This document shows positions 44,885 through 56,084 of a stretch of DNA of 64,000 nucleotides, piece by piece. Origin of the DNA: Achatina immaculata. Taxonomy: Eukaryota; Mollusca; Gastropoda; Stylommatophora; Achatinidae. The stretch is taken from contig CM019713.1 in assembly GCA_009760885.1 (NCBI GenBank), positions 3,420,531 to 3,484,530 of the forward strand. The letters run 5' to 3'. Under the pieces are notes generated by a model. That model was not told the DNA's origin and ran no database searches. It was given only the letters and a program-made list of their open reading frames with translations. A program made the position numbers and the translations under genes. The stretch's first letter is position 1, and each line of letters opens with the position of its first letter.

Positions 44885-45275
44885 TTTTCTTATCTTATAT
44901 CTTATATCCTTCCCGTGCCGTTAAACGTCACATAGGGCTCGCAAAGTAGTTCGCCAATTTTTCCTGTCTTCGGCGAGTCTTTCAACCTCATCAAAGGATT
45001 TTATGCCTGTTAATTTGGCCTCTCTTAACAATGTCCTCTTCAGAGTTTAACGCGGTCTGCCTCTTTTTCTTTGGCCTGTTGTGTTCCATTTGATAGCTTG
45101 TTTTGGGATTCTCTGATCATTTCTTCTCATCAAGTGACCAACATATGTCCATCTCCTTTTCCTGATCACCCATGAGACTGGTTGTTGTTCAGTCACCTGT
45201 CTTATCTCTGCATTGTTCTTGAATTCGTTCCACTTGATGCCGAGTATTTTCCTTAGGCATTTGTTTTCAAATATT
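44885..45275 (-). pseudogene. RTE-like LINE family C, 5'-truncated
   Basis: Same 3' end as 30745-31390 with tail TCTTATATCTTATATCC in reverse complement. Ends near the KCLRKILGIKWNEF codons at 45240-45270. Confidence 0.83.
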
Positions 45276-45279
45276 TTTA

Positions 45280-47190
45280 ATCCGTTCTAAATGTGTAAAA
45301 ATGGATATTTCTCAATGCATATTTCAGTAGATATTTTTCGGCAGATTTAATTTGTAGGTAATGTTTCAGAACTATTTTTCTGTTGATTACTTTATCAATG
45401 GCTGACGCAGGTAAACGCACTGGATTTCCAATAACCAAATATAAATAAGGGGTTTTTTTTTATTTTGGCATATAATGATAGTAATTGTCCCTTTATTCCT
45501 GGATAGTTCTCTAACGCTGGTGAAAATACCTTTACTCTTGCATTCTGTTGATGTCAGCTGTGGTGACGTTTATTACAGGGCTTGTTTACAGAACCAAATT
45601 ATTCTAGTTTTGCTCAGTATATAAAGTTTATGTCTATGAACATGTTCAACATTTGTAATTTGGAAAGTGAAAACTTGATCGATTGTTTATTTTCTACGAG
45701 ATGTTGACGTTGCTTCCTTCGTCGAATGGCGCCTTGACGAACATACATCGAGACATCGAGTCTACGGAAGTGTGTGTATTAGAAACCCTGTATTTTGCAG
45801 TTATTTCAAATATCAGAGTGTGACAATCAAGTGTCTGGTAATTAAGCATCAATAAAAATGTCGCACATGAGATTTACATAACATTGAATCTCATGCTGAC
45901 ATTTAGCGTTTAACTTATTTTTGCACATACATTTAATTCTGACCCAAATTGCTCCTGTTTACCAGGTATTTGGAGACCATTGCTCTTTAGCGGCCAATAC
46001 CAAAGTTATGCTTAGTATTTATCTGGGCGTAGATAAAGTATAGATCTGTGCGCCAGTTTTGAGTTTATGTCTTAAAACGGTGTGCTTTATTTGAATTCGC
46101 GTCTGAAACATAATCAGTCTTTGTGTAAAATTTTTTCAAAGCTGAATCTTCGGTGAATTCCTCATATTGCCATTTCCCTTAAATGCAGTGAGAGGAAGCC
46201 TTCTTTCACTGACGTCTTACGAAATGACAAGCAATAAAAGGTGACTACTCTTCTTGCTCTTCTAATGAAGTACAAGCCGCATACGGATGCTACATTAAAC
46301 GTTTAAAATATATCGACTATAGATCCACTTCAAAGAATTTCTGGAATTGTTTTTCGATACTTCTATTCTTATATTTTCATTTCTTCACACCACGAAAACA
46401 CTCACAGGTTGAGAAACACTGGAAACAGTGAATTTGGCTTAGGATACTTCTCTACTCAGCGTTCTCGTTCACTGCGAATATACGCAGTGATCATGAAGTC
46501 TGTCCATGACTATGAAAAATCATATCTTAAAAACTATACTAGACAGAAACAAGAACGGTGTGGCATTACCCAGACTCATTCTTTGAGCTTTTTTTTTCTG
46601 TATAGGTTGCGCTGCAATCGCCGGTATCAAAATGATGTCCATGAAGGAGACACCTTGTGTATCTACTGGTAACACGAAACAAAGTTACCAGTTACAAGTC
46701 AACACCTCGCCTGCCACGCCCACCAAACATTACCCCCCTCTTTACTTTTTTTTTTTTAATTGGAGTATGTTAAGGACAAAGTTTCAAATATTTAAACTCT
46801 GAAGTTAGTTCACCAGTTCCTGATAATGAAATTTTGAAGTTAGTTCACCAGTTCCTGATAATGAAACTTTGAAGGCCAGGATAATAGATGCTGTGACGAC
46901 GGTGATTAAAGAGCTGTTGGTGGACACGTGGTAAGATATGGAGCATCGCGTAGACATCACCAGGCAACAAATAGGGCTCAAGAATATAATTTTTAAAAAA
47001 AATCTTACACTTGAACTAAAATGTGCACAACCGCCCCCCCTCTCTCTCCAATAACCCACCCCCTCCCCAAAAAAAAAAACCCCACACGTCTGTACCTTTT
47101 TGTATAGTTTTGTGTAATGGATGTTTGAAATCAGGGAAAGAGCTTATGCGCATTTGGTACTGAGTTAAAATAAAAAGTCGTTAAACAAAA
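45280..47190. other. No gene seen
   Basis: About 1.9 kb of unassigned DNA. A tandem 42-bp duplication (GAAGTTAGTTCACCAGTTCC) lies at 46801-46876. GTTGAGAAACACTG at 46409-46422 resembles one hAT terminus without a partner. Confidence 0.45.
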
Positions 47191-47194
47191 ATCT

Positions 47195-47290
47195 AGATTG
47201 AAAATTATCACTCATCTATATGTTATAAAGTCATTAATCAAATCTAGATTGAAAATGATCACTCATCTATATGTTAAAAGTCATTATTTC
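47195..47290. repeat. Tandem duplication of about 60 bp
   Basis: AATCTAGATTGAAAAT with CACTCATCTATATGTTA is repeated twice. Confidence 0.8.
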
Positions 47291-47360
47291 TCTGAGGTGC
47301 AAACAATATTTCTCCATCAGCGAGACACCTGCGATAATACGGGGCATAACGGTGACATGT

Positions 47361-47478
47361 CAGTGACTAGTGATGTTCAGTGACTAGTGATGTTCAGTGA
47401 CTAGTGATGTTCAGTGACTAGTGATGTTCAGTGACTAGTGATGTTCAGTGACTAGTGATGTTCAGTGACTAGTGATGT
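47361..47478. repeat. 17-bp tandem repeat, 7 copies
   Basis: AGTGACTAGTGATGTTC repeated seven times without error. Confidence 0.97.
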
Positions 47479-47673
47479 AAATTGCAAGTACTTCAGCTCT
47501 CCACTGTGTGCTCCGTGTCTGTATTCGTTAACCGCATTTCAGGAATATTTTGTGGTGACAGTTAACTGCTCTGATACATAACCCTGGAAGAATGGTTGGG
47601 ATGATAACCCTGCATGAACGTTTGGGATGGTAACCCCGCAAGAATGGTTGGGATGATACCGCTGAGCGTGCAG

Positions 47674-47840
47674 GTGGTGAAGAAGAACCATAAACAACGA
47701 TGGATGCAGTATCAGATGGAGCATCAGCTGGAGCAGCTTCAGCACGAGTACCTTCTGTCACGATCAAAACAGCAGCAGGAGTACCTCAAGCAGATATCCC
47801 CGCCGTTGTTTCCAGAATGTCGCCACGCTTTCCCATACTT
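47674..47840 (+). CDS. Candidate internal coding exon, Gln/Glu-rich; possible upstream exon of the VGLUT gene
   Basis: Bounded by CGTGCAG (acceptor, ending 47673) and GTAAGT (donor, starting 47841). It encodes 55 complete codons starting VVKKNHKQRWMQYQMEHQL, then a QLQHEYLLSRSKQQQEYLK stretch that could form a short coiled coil, and ends PPLFPECRHAFPY plus two bases. Codon third positions are GC-rich, unlike the surroundings. It enters in phase 0 and ends in phase 2, which is what the exon at 57700 needs. The acceptor has a weak pyrimidine tract. The protein segment is not recognised, so it could belong to another gene. Confidence 0.5.
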
Positions 47841-47929
47841 GTAAGTTGACTTGTATCATGTTGAAGAAAGGCTCATGTTGGTGCTTCTGTTAAGCTGCCA
47901 AGTAAGTATATATATATATATATTAAACG

Positions 47930-48148
47930 TCATGATAATTTAGAGAAGACCATATTGGAAGGATACATAATGGGAAAAAGAAAAAGAGGAAGACCGAAAC
48001 GAAGATGGCTGCAAGACATCGTTGACGATCTGGAAATGGATGCAGCAGCAGCAGGCCATCTTGCTCACAACCGAGAGGCCTACAGGAGTGCTGTTTGGGA
48101 GGCAAAGTTCCACAAGGGACATGCAAAGGAATGAATGAATGAATATAT
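47930..48148 (+). pseudogene. RTE-like family A 3' end
   Basis: Contains GATACATAATGGGAAAAAGA, AAGACCGAAACGAAGATGGC and the end AAAGTTCCACAAGGGACATG. It terminates in (GAAT)n at 48132-48145. Best preserved family A 3' end in the window. Confidence 0.85.
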
Positions 48149-48264
48149 AAATATATAAAGTTATATATATTACAGCGCTGCAAGCATTGTTCTAAGTTTA
48201 GTCTGCAGTTTTCAAAGTGTGAAAAACAAACATGAAAACAACAAAACAATTAAATAGAAAGGCG

Positions 48265-48645
48265 GTTTTGCCTCTTCTTCTTATATCTTTGCAGCCGATG
48301 TGGTGATGGCCTTGAGGCATAGCATCGTATGGATTTGGGAGCAAGTTACGGAGGCTGTTTTTTTTTTTTTTTTGTTCCAGTCCGTGAATGAAGCTAAAAG
48401 CACAGCGGGTGTGCAATATTTATTTTTTTAAAACAGACTCCACCGCCATGGGGACTATAGTCGATTCCTGCCCTGTTAGCCAGGCTGGGCTTGTTACTGG
48501 GGGCTACCAACGGAGAGATGGGGCAGGGTCTTGCTCAGCTGAGGTTTACCAACCCCGACGCCAGGATGCCAGGGTCTTGCTCAGCTGTGGTTTACCAGCC
48601 CGGAACGCCAGGATGCCAGTTATGGGTCGCTGACGGCCAAAACGG
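48265..48645 (-). mobile_element. SINE-X, reverse copy, nearly complete
   Basis: Reads from CTTCTTCTTATATCTTTGCA (complement of the GAA tail) through GATGGCCTTGAGGCATAGCA and a poly-T expansion, then CCACCGCCATGGGGACTATA. It ends with the head TGCCAGTTATGGGTCGCTGA at 48616-48635. About 60 bp (CAGGGTCTTGCTCAGCTG ... CCAGGATGC) are duplicated inside at 48525-48620. Confidence 0.8.
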
Positions 48646-48699
48646 ACATGTCTTGCAACCCTATGTCTGCTTTTATTATACTGAAGTGTTTAGACAAGC

Positions 48700-48870
48700 A
48701 CTGTTTTGTGTACCTAAAAATAGGCACCAGAGAAATCTGGGAAGGTGAATGCGGGGCCAGGCGTGGTACCCAACCACATCATACCTCCATGTGCCTACGG
48801 TCTTGGAAATATGGGCCTAACACCGTACCCCCCAATATGCCTTAATGGCATGGAAAGTAGGGGGGGGGGG
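48700..48870 (+). mobile_element. SINE-1 body (head missing)
   Basis: ACCTAAAAATAGGCACCAGA, GAAATCTGGGAAGGTGAATG and GGGCCTAACACCGTACC match the SINE-1 body. The tRNA-like head is absent. Confidence 0.8.
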
Positions 48871-49109
48871 GTGGAATTGTACCTCTAATGTTTTGTGTAG
48901 CTAGCCAACTGAACAAAACTCCTAGGATGTCATCACATATAGGTAATCAAGCAGTGGAATGTAGTGTCTCACTTATAACTTGGTCTAATGTGAGATGCAT
49001 AATTTAGACATTTCTCTAGTGCTGTCAGTTTCGTTTTTGTGCATTGTTGCACATTTCGTTTAAATCTCGTGACAGTGCTAATGCTCTTTTAGATACACTT
49101 CGTAATGCT

Positions 49110-49806
49110 GTTACAAAGTTTCATTTGTACTTGCTGATATTGTTGCAAATTTAATTGTAACTTACTGATGCTGTTTCAAGTTTAATTTATATTTTGCGGC
49201 ACTGTTGCAATTTTAATTTGCATTTGCGGTACTGTTAGAAGTTTAATTTACAGCTTGCGATACTGTTTCAAGCTTAAGTTATTCTTTTTTTTTATACTGT
49301 TTCAAGTTTACTTTACAACTTGCTATAGTCTTTCAAGTTTAATTTACACTTTCCGATACTGTTACAAATTTAATTTACACCTTGCCATACTCTTACAAGT
49401 TTAATACGCACTAGGCAGTACAGTTACAAGTTTAATTTACAAGAGGCGGTACTGTTCCAATTTTAATTTACAGTAGGTAGTACTGTTACCAGTTTAATTT
49501 ACAATAGGTAGTACTGTTACCAGTTTAATTTACAATAGGTAGTACTGTTACCAGTTTAATTTACAATAGGTAGTACTGTTACCAGTTTAATTTACAATAG
49601 GTAGTACTGTTACCAGTTTAATTTACAATAGGTAGTACTGTTACCAGTTTAATTTACAATAGGTAGTACTGTTACCAGTTTAATTTACAATAGGTAGTAC
49701 TGTTACCAGTTTAATTTACAATAGGTAGTACTGTTACCAGTTTAATTTACAATAGGTAGTACTGTTACCAGTTTAATTTACAATAGGTAGTACTGTTACC
49801 AGTTTA
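49110..49806. repeat. 31-bp minisatellite with degenerate left and homogeneous right half
   Basis: The right half (about 49466-49805) has about 11 essentially identical units of AATTTACAATAGGTAGTACT plus GTTACCAGTTT. The left half (49110-49465) has diverged units sharing only TACTGTT, AAGTTTAATTTA and similar words. Confidence 0.95.
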
Positions 49807-50010
49807 CCCTACAACTTGCACTCAATTTCCACTCGTTTTGTGTGTTTAAATAATTTATTTTCGTTAAGTATGATTTGTGTATTAGAAAGCACTGCAGACA
49901 ACACAATGTAGTCTTATTTTTATTTTGTGTTTTACTCTGTGTGTCGTAATTTCTTGCTTTGGAATGAGAAAAGAAAAAATAATAATTCCAAGAAAGGATG
50001 TCCATTGAAA

Positions 50011-50142
50011 AAAAAAAGTTAGTTTATTCTTTCTGTCCCATTTTGCTGTTGTCGTGTAGCACGTCCTATCAAAAAATTTGAAAAAAAAAGTTAGTTTATT
50101 CTTTTTGTCCCATTTTGCTATTATCGTATAGCACGTCCTATC
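50011..50142. repeat. Tandem duplication, about 70-bp unit
   Basis: AAAGTTAGTTTATTCTTTCT, GTCCCATTTTGCTGTTGTCG and AGCACGTCCTATC occur twice in a row with four differences. Confidence 0.88.
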
Positions 50143-50144
50143 TT

Positions 50145-50695
50145 TTATCATACATCACGTTCTCTTTGTATTGATCAAAAAGCACAATTCAAGGAATGGT
50201 TTTCTGAAATGCTTTCTACGCATTTTGACTCTTTTTTTCCGTTTTTCTGTCTCTTCTCCACTCCCTTTCTATCTTTCAAAGAAATGTATCCTTGACTGGG
50301 CGTGTCTCATCCCGTTTGACCGAGAAGTTTACACTTTCCCTAAACATTTGGGGACATTATCTCTATTGTGCATGTTTACTCTTCATACTTTTGATGGGAT
50401 TAGTTTAGAAAGATACTAATAAAATGTGTACCCATGCATTAGATTTAGGACGGACAAACAGGTACACTGATAAACAGACTGTAATGGCGTACGAAAGTCT
50501 CACTTTTGAGAATTACAGTAGTTTTAAAAAAATTAAGACAGAAATTGTGTCATTATATCGAATGTCCTATATATCTTATCGCCACCTGTAAATTCTAAGT
50601 AAAAATATCTTCGCGTGGATACGCATCAATTAATCAAGACGTTGTATTCTCGTGTGGTAAATCATCTTCTGAAGTTACCGTACATGTTTATAAAA
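50145..50695. other. No gene seen
   Basis: Unassigned AT-rich sequence. Confidence 0.5.
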
Positions 50696-50704
50696 ATGTT
50701 GTAA

Positions 50705-50885
50705 CATCCAGAGATGAGAAAAAATGACGACTGCAGTAAAACTGGTTCTAGTTTTAAAAAAAAATAAAAAGGTAGACAGAGGTGCATAGTTCAGTTTTAC
50801 AAAGAAGATAGAAAGAGTGAGGAAAATCGGAGGGAATAACAACGGAAGAAAGTAAGATGAGAACGTATAAATGAAGAATGAGCGA
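50705..50885 (-). pseudogene. Penelope-like 3' UTR relic, reverse
   Basis: Contains GACTGCAGTAAAACTGG and GGTAGACAGAGGTGCATAGT. These are the reverse complement of the 3' end of the Penelope copy at 12780-12870. Confidence 0.75.
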
Positions 50886-50989
50886 CTTGTGTATAGGGTA
50901 CAGTTATCTAGTAGGAGCAAGCTGGGGCCGTCTGGGGCATGACCTCATGATGTTAACATCTAATACCCTTCGTCGTCGTGTCTTTATCT

Positions 50990-51310
50990 CATTCCTCAGT
51001 CAATCGCCTGCTTCCATTCTGCACTAATCTACGTCTATCTGGGCGCATTTTTTGCCCGTTCTTTCTTACAAAAGTGGATACCAGAACAGCCAAGTGTTTT
51101 TTTTAATCTGTTTTCTGTATTTTTATCTGTTGTATTGTTTTTGTATGTGATCCTTGAAAAAGGCCTTTCTCGAAATATTGGATTGTTGTATTTTCTTCAT
51201 TCATACTTGCTCATATCACTTTTTTGCCATTCTAGTTCCTGCCCATTTACTCACTCTTTCTATCTTTTTTTTTTTCTAAACTGAAGTATACATCTCTATC
51301 TACCTAACTG
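50990..51310 (+). pseudogene. Penelope-like 3' UTR relic, forward
   Basis: Contains CTATCTGGGCGCATTTTTTG, GATCCTTGAAAAAGGCC, TCTCGAAATATTGGATTGT, then TTACTCACTCTTTCTATC and CATCTCTATCTACCT. The order is the same as 12640-12840. Together with 50705-50885 it forms a second inverted Penelope pair. Confidence 0.75.
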
Positions 51311-51365
51311 AATCCCTGAAATAGTTTTCTTGATCAGTGTCTTGACTGTTTGTTTTGATGTGTTG

Positions 51366-51905
51366 GGCGCCTATGTGACGTAATGGTTAGTATGCTCGAC
51401 TCTCTCACGAAGTTCGGTGGTTCAAGTCTGACCGGAGATGTCCCAGTCACCCAGCTGTGAAACTAGGTGCCCCAGTCACCCAGGTCTAGAAACAGGCGCC
51501 TCAGTTACCCAGCTGTAGAAATAGGCGCCCCAATCACCCATATGTTGAAACAGCGCCCCAGTCACACAGCTGTAGAAATCAGGTGCTCCAGTCACGCAGC
51601 TGTATGAATAAACACCACAGCCACCCTAGCTGTAGAAATAACCGCCACAGCCATCCTAGCTGTAGAAATAACCTCCACAGCCACCCTAGCTGTAGAAATA
51701 ACCTCCACAGCCACTCTAGCTGTAGAAATAACCGTCACAGCCACTCTAGCTGTAGGAATAAACGAGCCAACCTAGCTGTAGAAAAAGGTAGCCGGCTTCT
51801 TCTGAAGCTGTGGAAAGAAAAGCTGTCAGGCGGTGTACTGCCCCTTTCGTGAGCCGTCAGGTCAAGGAAAATACGGAAACTAAATATAAAATACCCAAGA
51901 GCCCC
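51366..51905 (+). mobile_element. SINE-2 with internal tandem expansion
   Basis: The head CTATGTGACGTAATGGTTAG (A box) and GGTTCAAGTCTGACC (B box) lie at 51370-51436. Next is an array of about 36-bp units ending CAGCTGTAGAAATA (51440-51600), then sharper 31-bp units CCACAGCCACCCTAGC (51610-51775). The SINE-2 body CTTCTTCTGAAGCTGTGG, AGGTCAAGGAAAATACGG resumes at 51795-51875. Confidence 0.8.
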
Positions 51906-52037
51906 CAAAACATGATAGGAGTAGGTCCTTTTGTGGAAGATCTTAACCAGTGACATGCGTTTTTTTTTCTTTTGTCCGCCTACATGAAGTCAAATTCCGT
52001 GTCTCTTTTTTGTCTCATCACTGCCTCTATTTCTCTC

Positions 52038-52255
52038 TCGGAACCTTAAGTGCCCAGGGCACATGGGGCCTCTGCAAGGGTTTTCCACAAATTTTCTGCT
52101 CTTGCCCAGGTGAGCCCTCTATTGCTCAACATCCTTTCTGTTGTTCTTCTCCATGTCTCTTTTGGTCTACCCTTACTTCTGTTCCTTTGTGGTGTCTATC
52201 TTAGTGCTATTTTTGGTAGTGAGTTGTCAGTCATTCGGAGCACATTTCCCAACCA
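52038..52255 (-). pseudogene. RTE-like family D 3' stub
   Basis: Starts TCTCTCTCGGAACCTTAAGT, the reverse of the family D 3' end and (AG)n tail. It matches about 200 bases of the C-terminal coding sequence and has a short internal deletion near 52095. Confidence 0.85.
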
Positions 52256-52259
52256 TCAC

Positions 52260-53480
52260 TGCCTCTATCTTCTCCGTAATTTGCTTATTTTCATGTTCCT
52301 TATTTTAATTGTCTTACGTCCATTCTGAAAGTCTTAATCGTTATTTCTGTGCGTTCTCTTGGCAGTTTATACGAATCTAATCTTGGTGTCTCCATTTTGT
52401 GTTCCCTATTTGTAGGTGGTGTATTTTATGTTTCATTCATGTCTGTATAGGGTGAGCTCAAACTCTTTCTTTAATTTAAAACTTTTATTGCATAAAAACT
52501 ATTCTAGATACAAACATATATTTTCATTTTTTTCCCCCGCAAATGTTACCTCAGTTCAGATAGTTCTGTTTTGGTTTATTCATGTACGTCAAAATCTATT
52601 CCGTCTGATGCCCCTGTGAACCTCTAAACTATACTGAATTATTGCCCTGTGTTCTCCGACAAACTGTTAGTTGTCTTTGCCTTCAAAGTTCCAGTATCAG
52701 GAATTTGTGAACTGAACACTTTGATGCTTTTACATCAGACGGATCTCGTTCATACTTATTTCATAAATTTCGTTGAATTCTAATTGATGAGTTTGTTTTG
52801 TGATACCACGAGGTTATTCTCTCTCATGGACGCCGTTTTGATACAGGTGATTAGAGCGTCATCTGTACAAAAGTATGTCACAGCGTACACGTTTCTGTTT
52901 ACTATATTTTTTTTTAAGATATGATTTTTCTTTGTTAGGGAAATATTTTGATAACCCTGTATTTTGAGACTCGCTTTGCATTTTCTGTTCTGTCGCTGCA
53001 TTTGTATATGTCAAAGCTTTTTCTACAGACTCATGTCTCTGATAATAATTTTGTCAATCGTTCTGAAGCCTACATCACAGAAAAAATAGATTTTCCGTTA
53101 ACCAGTTTTATACTTCCATGTTTGTGTAGAAGTGTTTGCTGTTGCTGAAAATGGCTGGAGATGATAAATGTTAAAGGTGATTCTGTCACGCCATTAAGAC
53201 ACGTAGGAGGCGTGGTGACGCTGCCCTTTGTTCCTTGAACTAACAGCCAGCACGCTAGATGGCGATGGGAGCAGTGTTGCGAATCAGATTTCACTAGTTG
53301 CTAGCCAAAGTAAGATAGTTATCGGAATCCTGTATTTTGATTAAACATTCAAAACTTCTGAAGTTTGTTTTCAGTACCAAACACCAAAACTGTGCCATAC
53401 AGTCTCACAGATCAGCGGCCTCATAACTGATAAATGTTTACCGCAATTAGAAAATTACTTTCTTAGATGCGGCTAAAGGT
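52260..53480. other. No gene called
   Basis: Several weak protein-like stretches exist on the minus strand (for example 53001-52780), possibly old LINE DNA, but no motif is decisive. Confidence 0.4.
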
Positions 53481-53492
53481 TACATCATGTCA

Positions 53493-53556
53493 GAGGTTCT
53501 CAACATCACAAGTTCTCAACATCACAAGTTCTCAACATCACAAGTTCTCAACCAGT
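53493..53556. repeat. 16-bp tandem repeat, about 4 copies
   Basis: GTTCTCAACATCACAA repeated. It starts in CAGAGGTTCTCAAC, which resembles an hAT-type terminus. Confidence 0.85.
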
Positions 53557-53589
53557 CAGTCAGTAGGGGGAATTTTAGGTTCTCGGTCG

Positions 53590-55031
53590 GTTCTAAGGAC
53601 TGTTATTGCCAGAGGTGGGGTGGAGGATAAGATCTTCACTCCAGTGGTGTGCGTCTCAAATAACCTCTGACAGTCAAGTCTAGCTCCTGGCCTTCTCGTG
53701 GCAGAATGTTTAAACTGACAGGAGAAGGGGCGAAGGCGAATATCTGGCGCCTGAAAACCAGACGCTTGGGGTAGATGAGAGTCATGTTTGGTAGCTCATC
53801 TACCGCTGCTGGCGAGATTCTTCTGCTGTCGTGCGTGGAGTGGGGCTCCTTCCGGCCAGTGAAGAAAGGTGCGAATGGGGTTGCCGCGCGGCACCACTGT
53901 GGGAAAGGTGAAAGAAAGGACTGAGCGAAGTAAACAATAGTCAAATCACGGCACCTCTGGTCTGGAGGTCGGCCACGTTCTAAGTGCCTCATATCGGGCG
54001 AAATGCCTGAACCGGCTTAACCCAGAGGTTAAGACACTGCTGGCGAGATTCTTCAGATGCCGCGTGTGGAGTGAAACTTTTCCCGGCCAAGGAAGAAAAT
54101 GCGGAAAAGCAATTAGTGTTGCTGTGTGGCGCCGATGTGAAAAGGTGATGGAAAGGATAAAGTGAAGCTTAATCGGTATGTCCAGTAGTATTGCGGCGAG
54201 AGCGACGCATAACACGGCACCTTTGCTCTAGAGGCCGGCCACGTCCGAAATACACCCATACTAGTGAAATATGCCTAAACCAGCTTACACGGAGGGGGGT
54301 GGGGTGAAACTTGACGGCTACGCACGTCACGGTACCTCCGTTCTAGAGGTCGGACACGTCCTAAACACGCCCATACTGGGATAATATGCCTAAACCGGCT
54401 TAACCAAGGGGTGAAACTTACTAGTGGCGAGGATTTATCTTCCTGGATAAAAGCTCCGTCCTGGTCACAACTAGGAAGGGTAGCGGCCACGACCACAAAA
54501 TGCTGAAGTCGGAGACACTGGACCAGGGCAATCTAGATAGGCAACCACCTCTCACCCGGCGGGGATGTATGCGTATCCTAATCACGCTGAGGTCTTCCGG
54601 TGAGAAAGTCCAACGCTGGACTGGATGGGCAACACCTCTTACTCGGCGGTGATACACGGGTATCTCAAAACACGCTGAGGTTTTCCGGTAAGAAAGTCCA
54701 ACTCCAGCCTGAATGGGCTACCACTTTTCACCCAGTGGGGATATACTCTTATTCAAAACACGTCGAGGTTTTCCGCTGAGAAAGTCCAACTCTAGATTAA
54801 ACTGGTGGAACGAAAACCACGGTGTCACGCAATCCCGCTTCTGAGACTTACCAAGAATACAGGCTCTAGCCCTGCGATACTCTGAACCTCTTGTGGTCCT
54901 CTCGGGGATCTCATGTGGTCCTTTCGGGGACAATACGGGGGACCACGGGACCTATCGAAGACCACAGGCGTAAATTCAGTAGGATCACAGGGCGGTCTTG
55001 GTGGTAGAAGAGAACGAAGAAGAAGAAGAAG
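53590..55031 (+). mobile_element. Non-autonomous retroposon, copy 2 (longest, 1442 bp)
   Basis: Flanked by the exact 13-bp direct repeat AGGTTCTCGGTCG (53577-53589 and 55032-55044) and ended by a (GAA)n tail (55014-55031). The part from about 53803 on is collinear with copy 1 (9244-10537), and the first 210 bp are extra here. The internal architecture is the same: GCTGGCGAGATTCTTC units, then TGCCTAAACC units, then three CCGGTGAGAAAGTCC units at about 54545-54790, and a unique 3' part GTGGTCCTTTCGGGG. Minus-strand frames inside it are conserved between copies only as much as the DNA is, so I do not call a protein. Confidence 0.85.
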
Positions 55032-55044
55032 AGGTTCTCGGTCG

Positions 55045-55590
55045 AGGGGGGTGGATTATGGCCGCAGACTAACGGACTCAAACTATTGAAATAGGCATCT
55101 CTTCCTGAAAGCATCAATCTTGGAAAGGGGAGGGGATGAGGGAAATAGACATTTTGACATAATGTGAAAAAGGTACAAGGGGCAAAAAAGATTGAGAGAC
55201 ACTGATTTTTATTTATATAAATAGAAAAACCTACAGGCAACCTAAAAAAGACAAGACAGGTCACTATGAAAAAAAGTTTCAGGCTATACAGGGCACGCAC
55301 GCACGCACACACACGCACACACATATTTCTCTGACGTAACTTACAGGGAAAGCACATATGATGCACGTGAGATGTGCACACGATAAACTGGGATTTGTTT
55401 CCACATCGCAGTACTCATGTAAGGAGGTGAGAATTGATAAAACAGTTACCTACGATATTTCGACTCTTTCTACAAGACGTACTTGCCAATTATGACATTC
55501 GAAGTTTTGCATTTTGGATTGATCTTCTGTAATTGTTATCTCGACGTCACTTTTTCCTCACATTTCCATTAGTTTTTTTTCTGTATTCAA
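55045..55590. other. No gene seen
   Basis: Unassigned sequence with a short (GCAC)n/(CA)n tract at 55295-55325. Confidence 0.5.
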
Positions 55591-55594
55591 ATCG

Positions 55595-55985
55595 CTCATT
55601 CTTTTGTCTTCCGATCACATATTCCTTTGTGTTCATTTCATGTATCTTTTGTGTTCATTTCATGTATTCTTTTGCATTCAAATCATTCATTCTTTTGTAT
55701 CCATCCAGATAATGTATTCTTTTTGTTTTCGGAGCATATTTTTGTATTCCGATTACATATTCCTTTGTGTTTATTTCATGTATTCTTTTTCATTCAACTC
55801 ATCTATTGTGTCCAGATAATGTATTCTTTTGTACTCGGAGCATATTTTTGTATTCCAATCACATATTTTTATTTCAAATCATTCATTCATTTATAATAAT
55901 TTCATTTTTTAAAATTCATATAATGTATTCTTTTGAATTCAGAGCACTTTTCTGTATTCAGATCAGTTTTTTTGCATTCATTCAT
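55595..55985. repeat. Degenerate T-rich tandem repeat
   Basis: Irregular units built from ATTCTTTTGTATTC, GATCACATATTCCTTTGTG and TTTCATGTATTC. Confidence 0.75.
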
Positions 55986-56084
55986 TCAGCTTTCCGAGCC
56001 ACTGCGGCTTACTGCTGCAGACAAGACTTGTCTCCACTCCTCTCTTTTCTTGGCCTTCTCCTGCCAGTTGTCCACACAGATGAC

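Noticed and set aside
46409..46422. hAT MITE terminus GTTGAGAAACACTG
   Set aside because: No matching opposite terminus or target duplication was found nearby.
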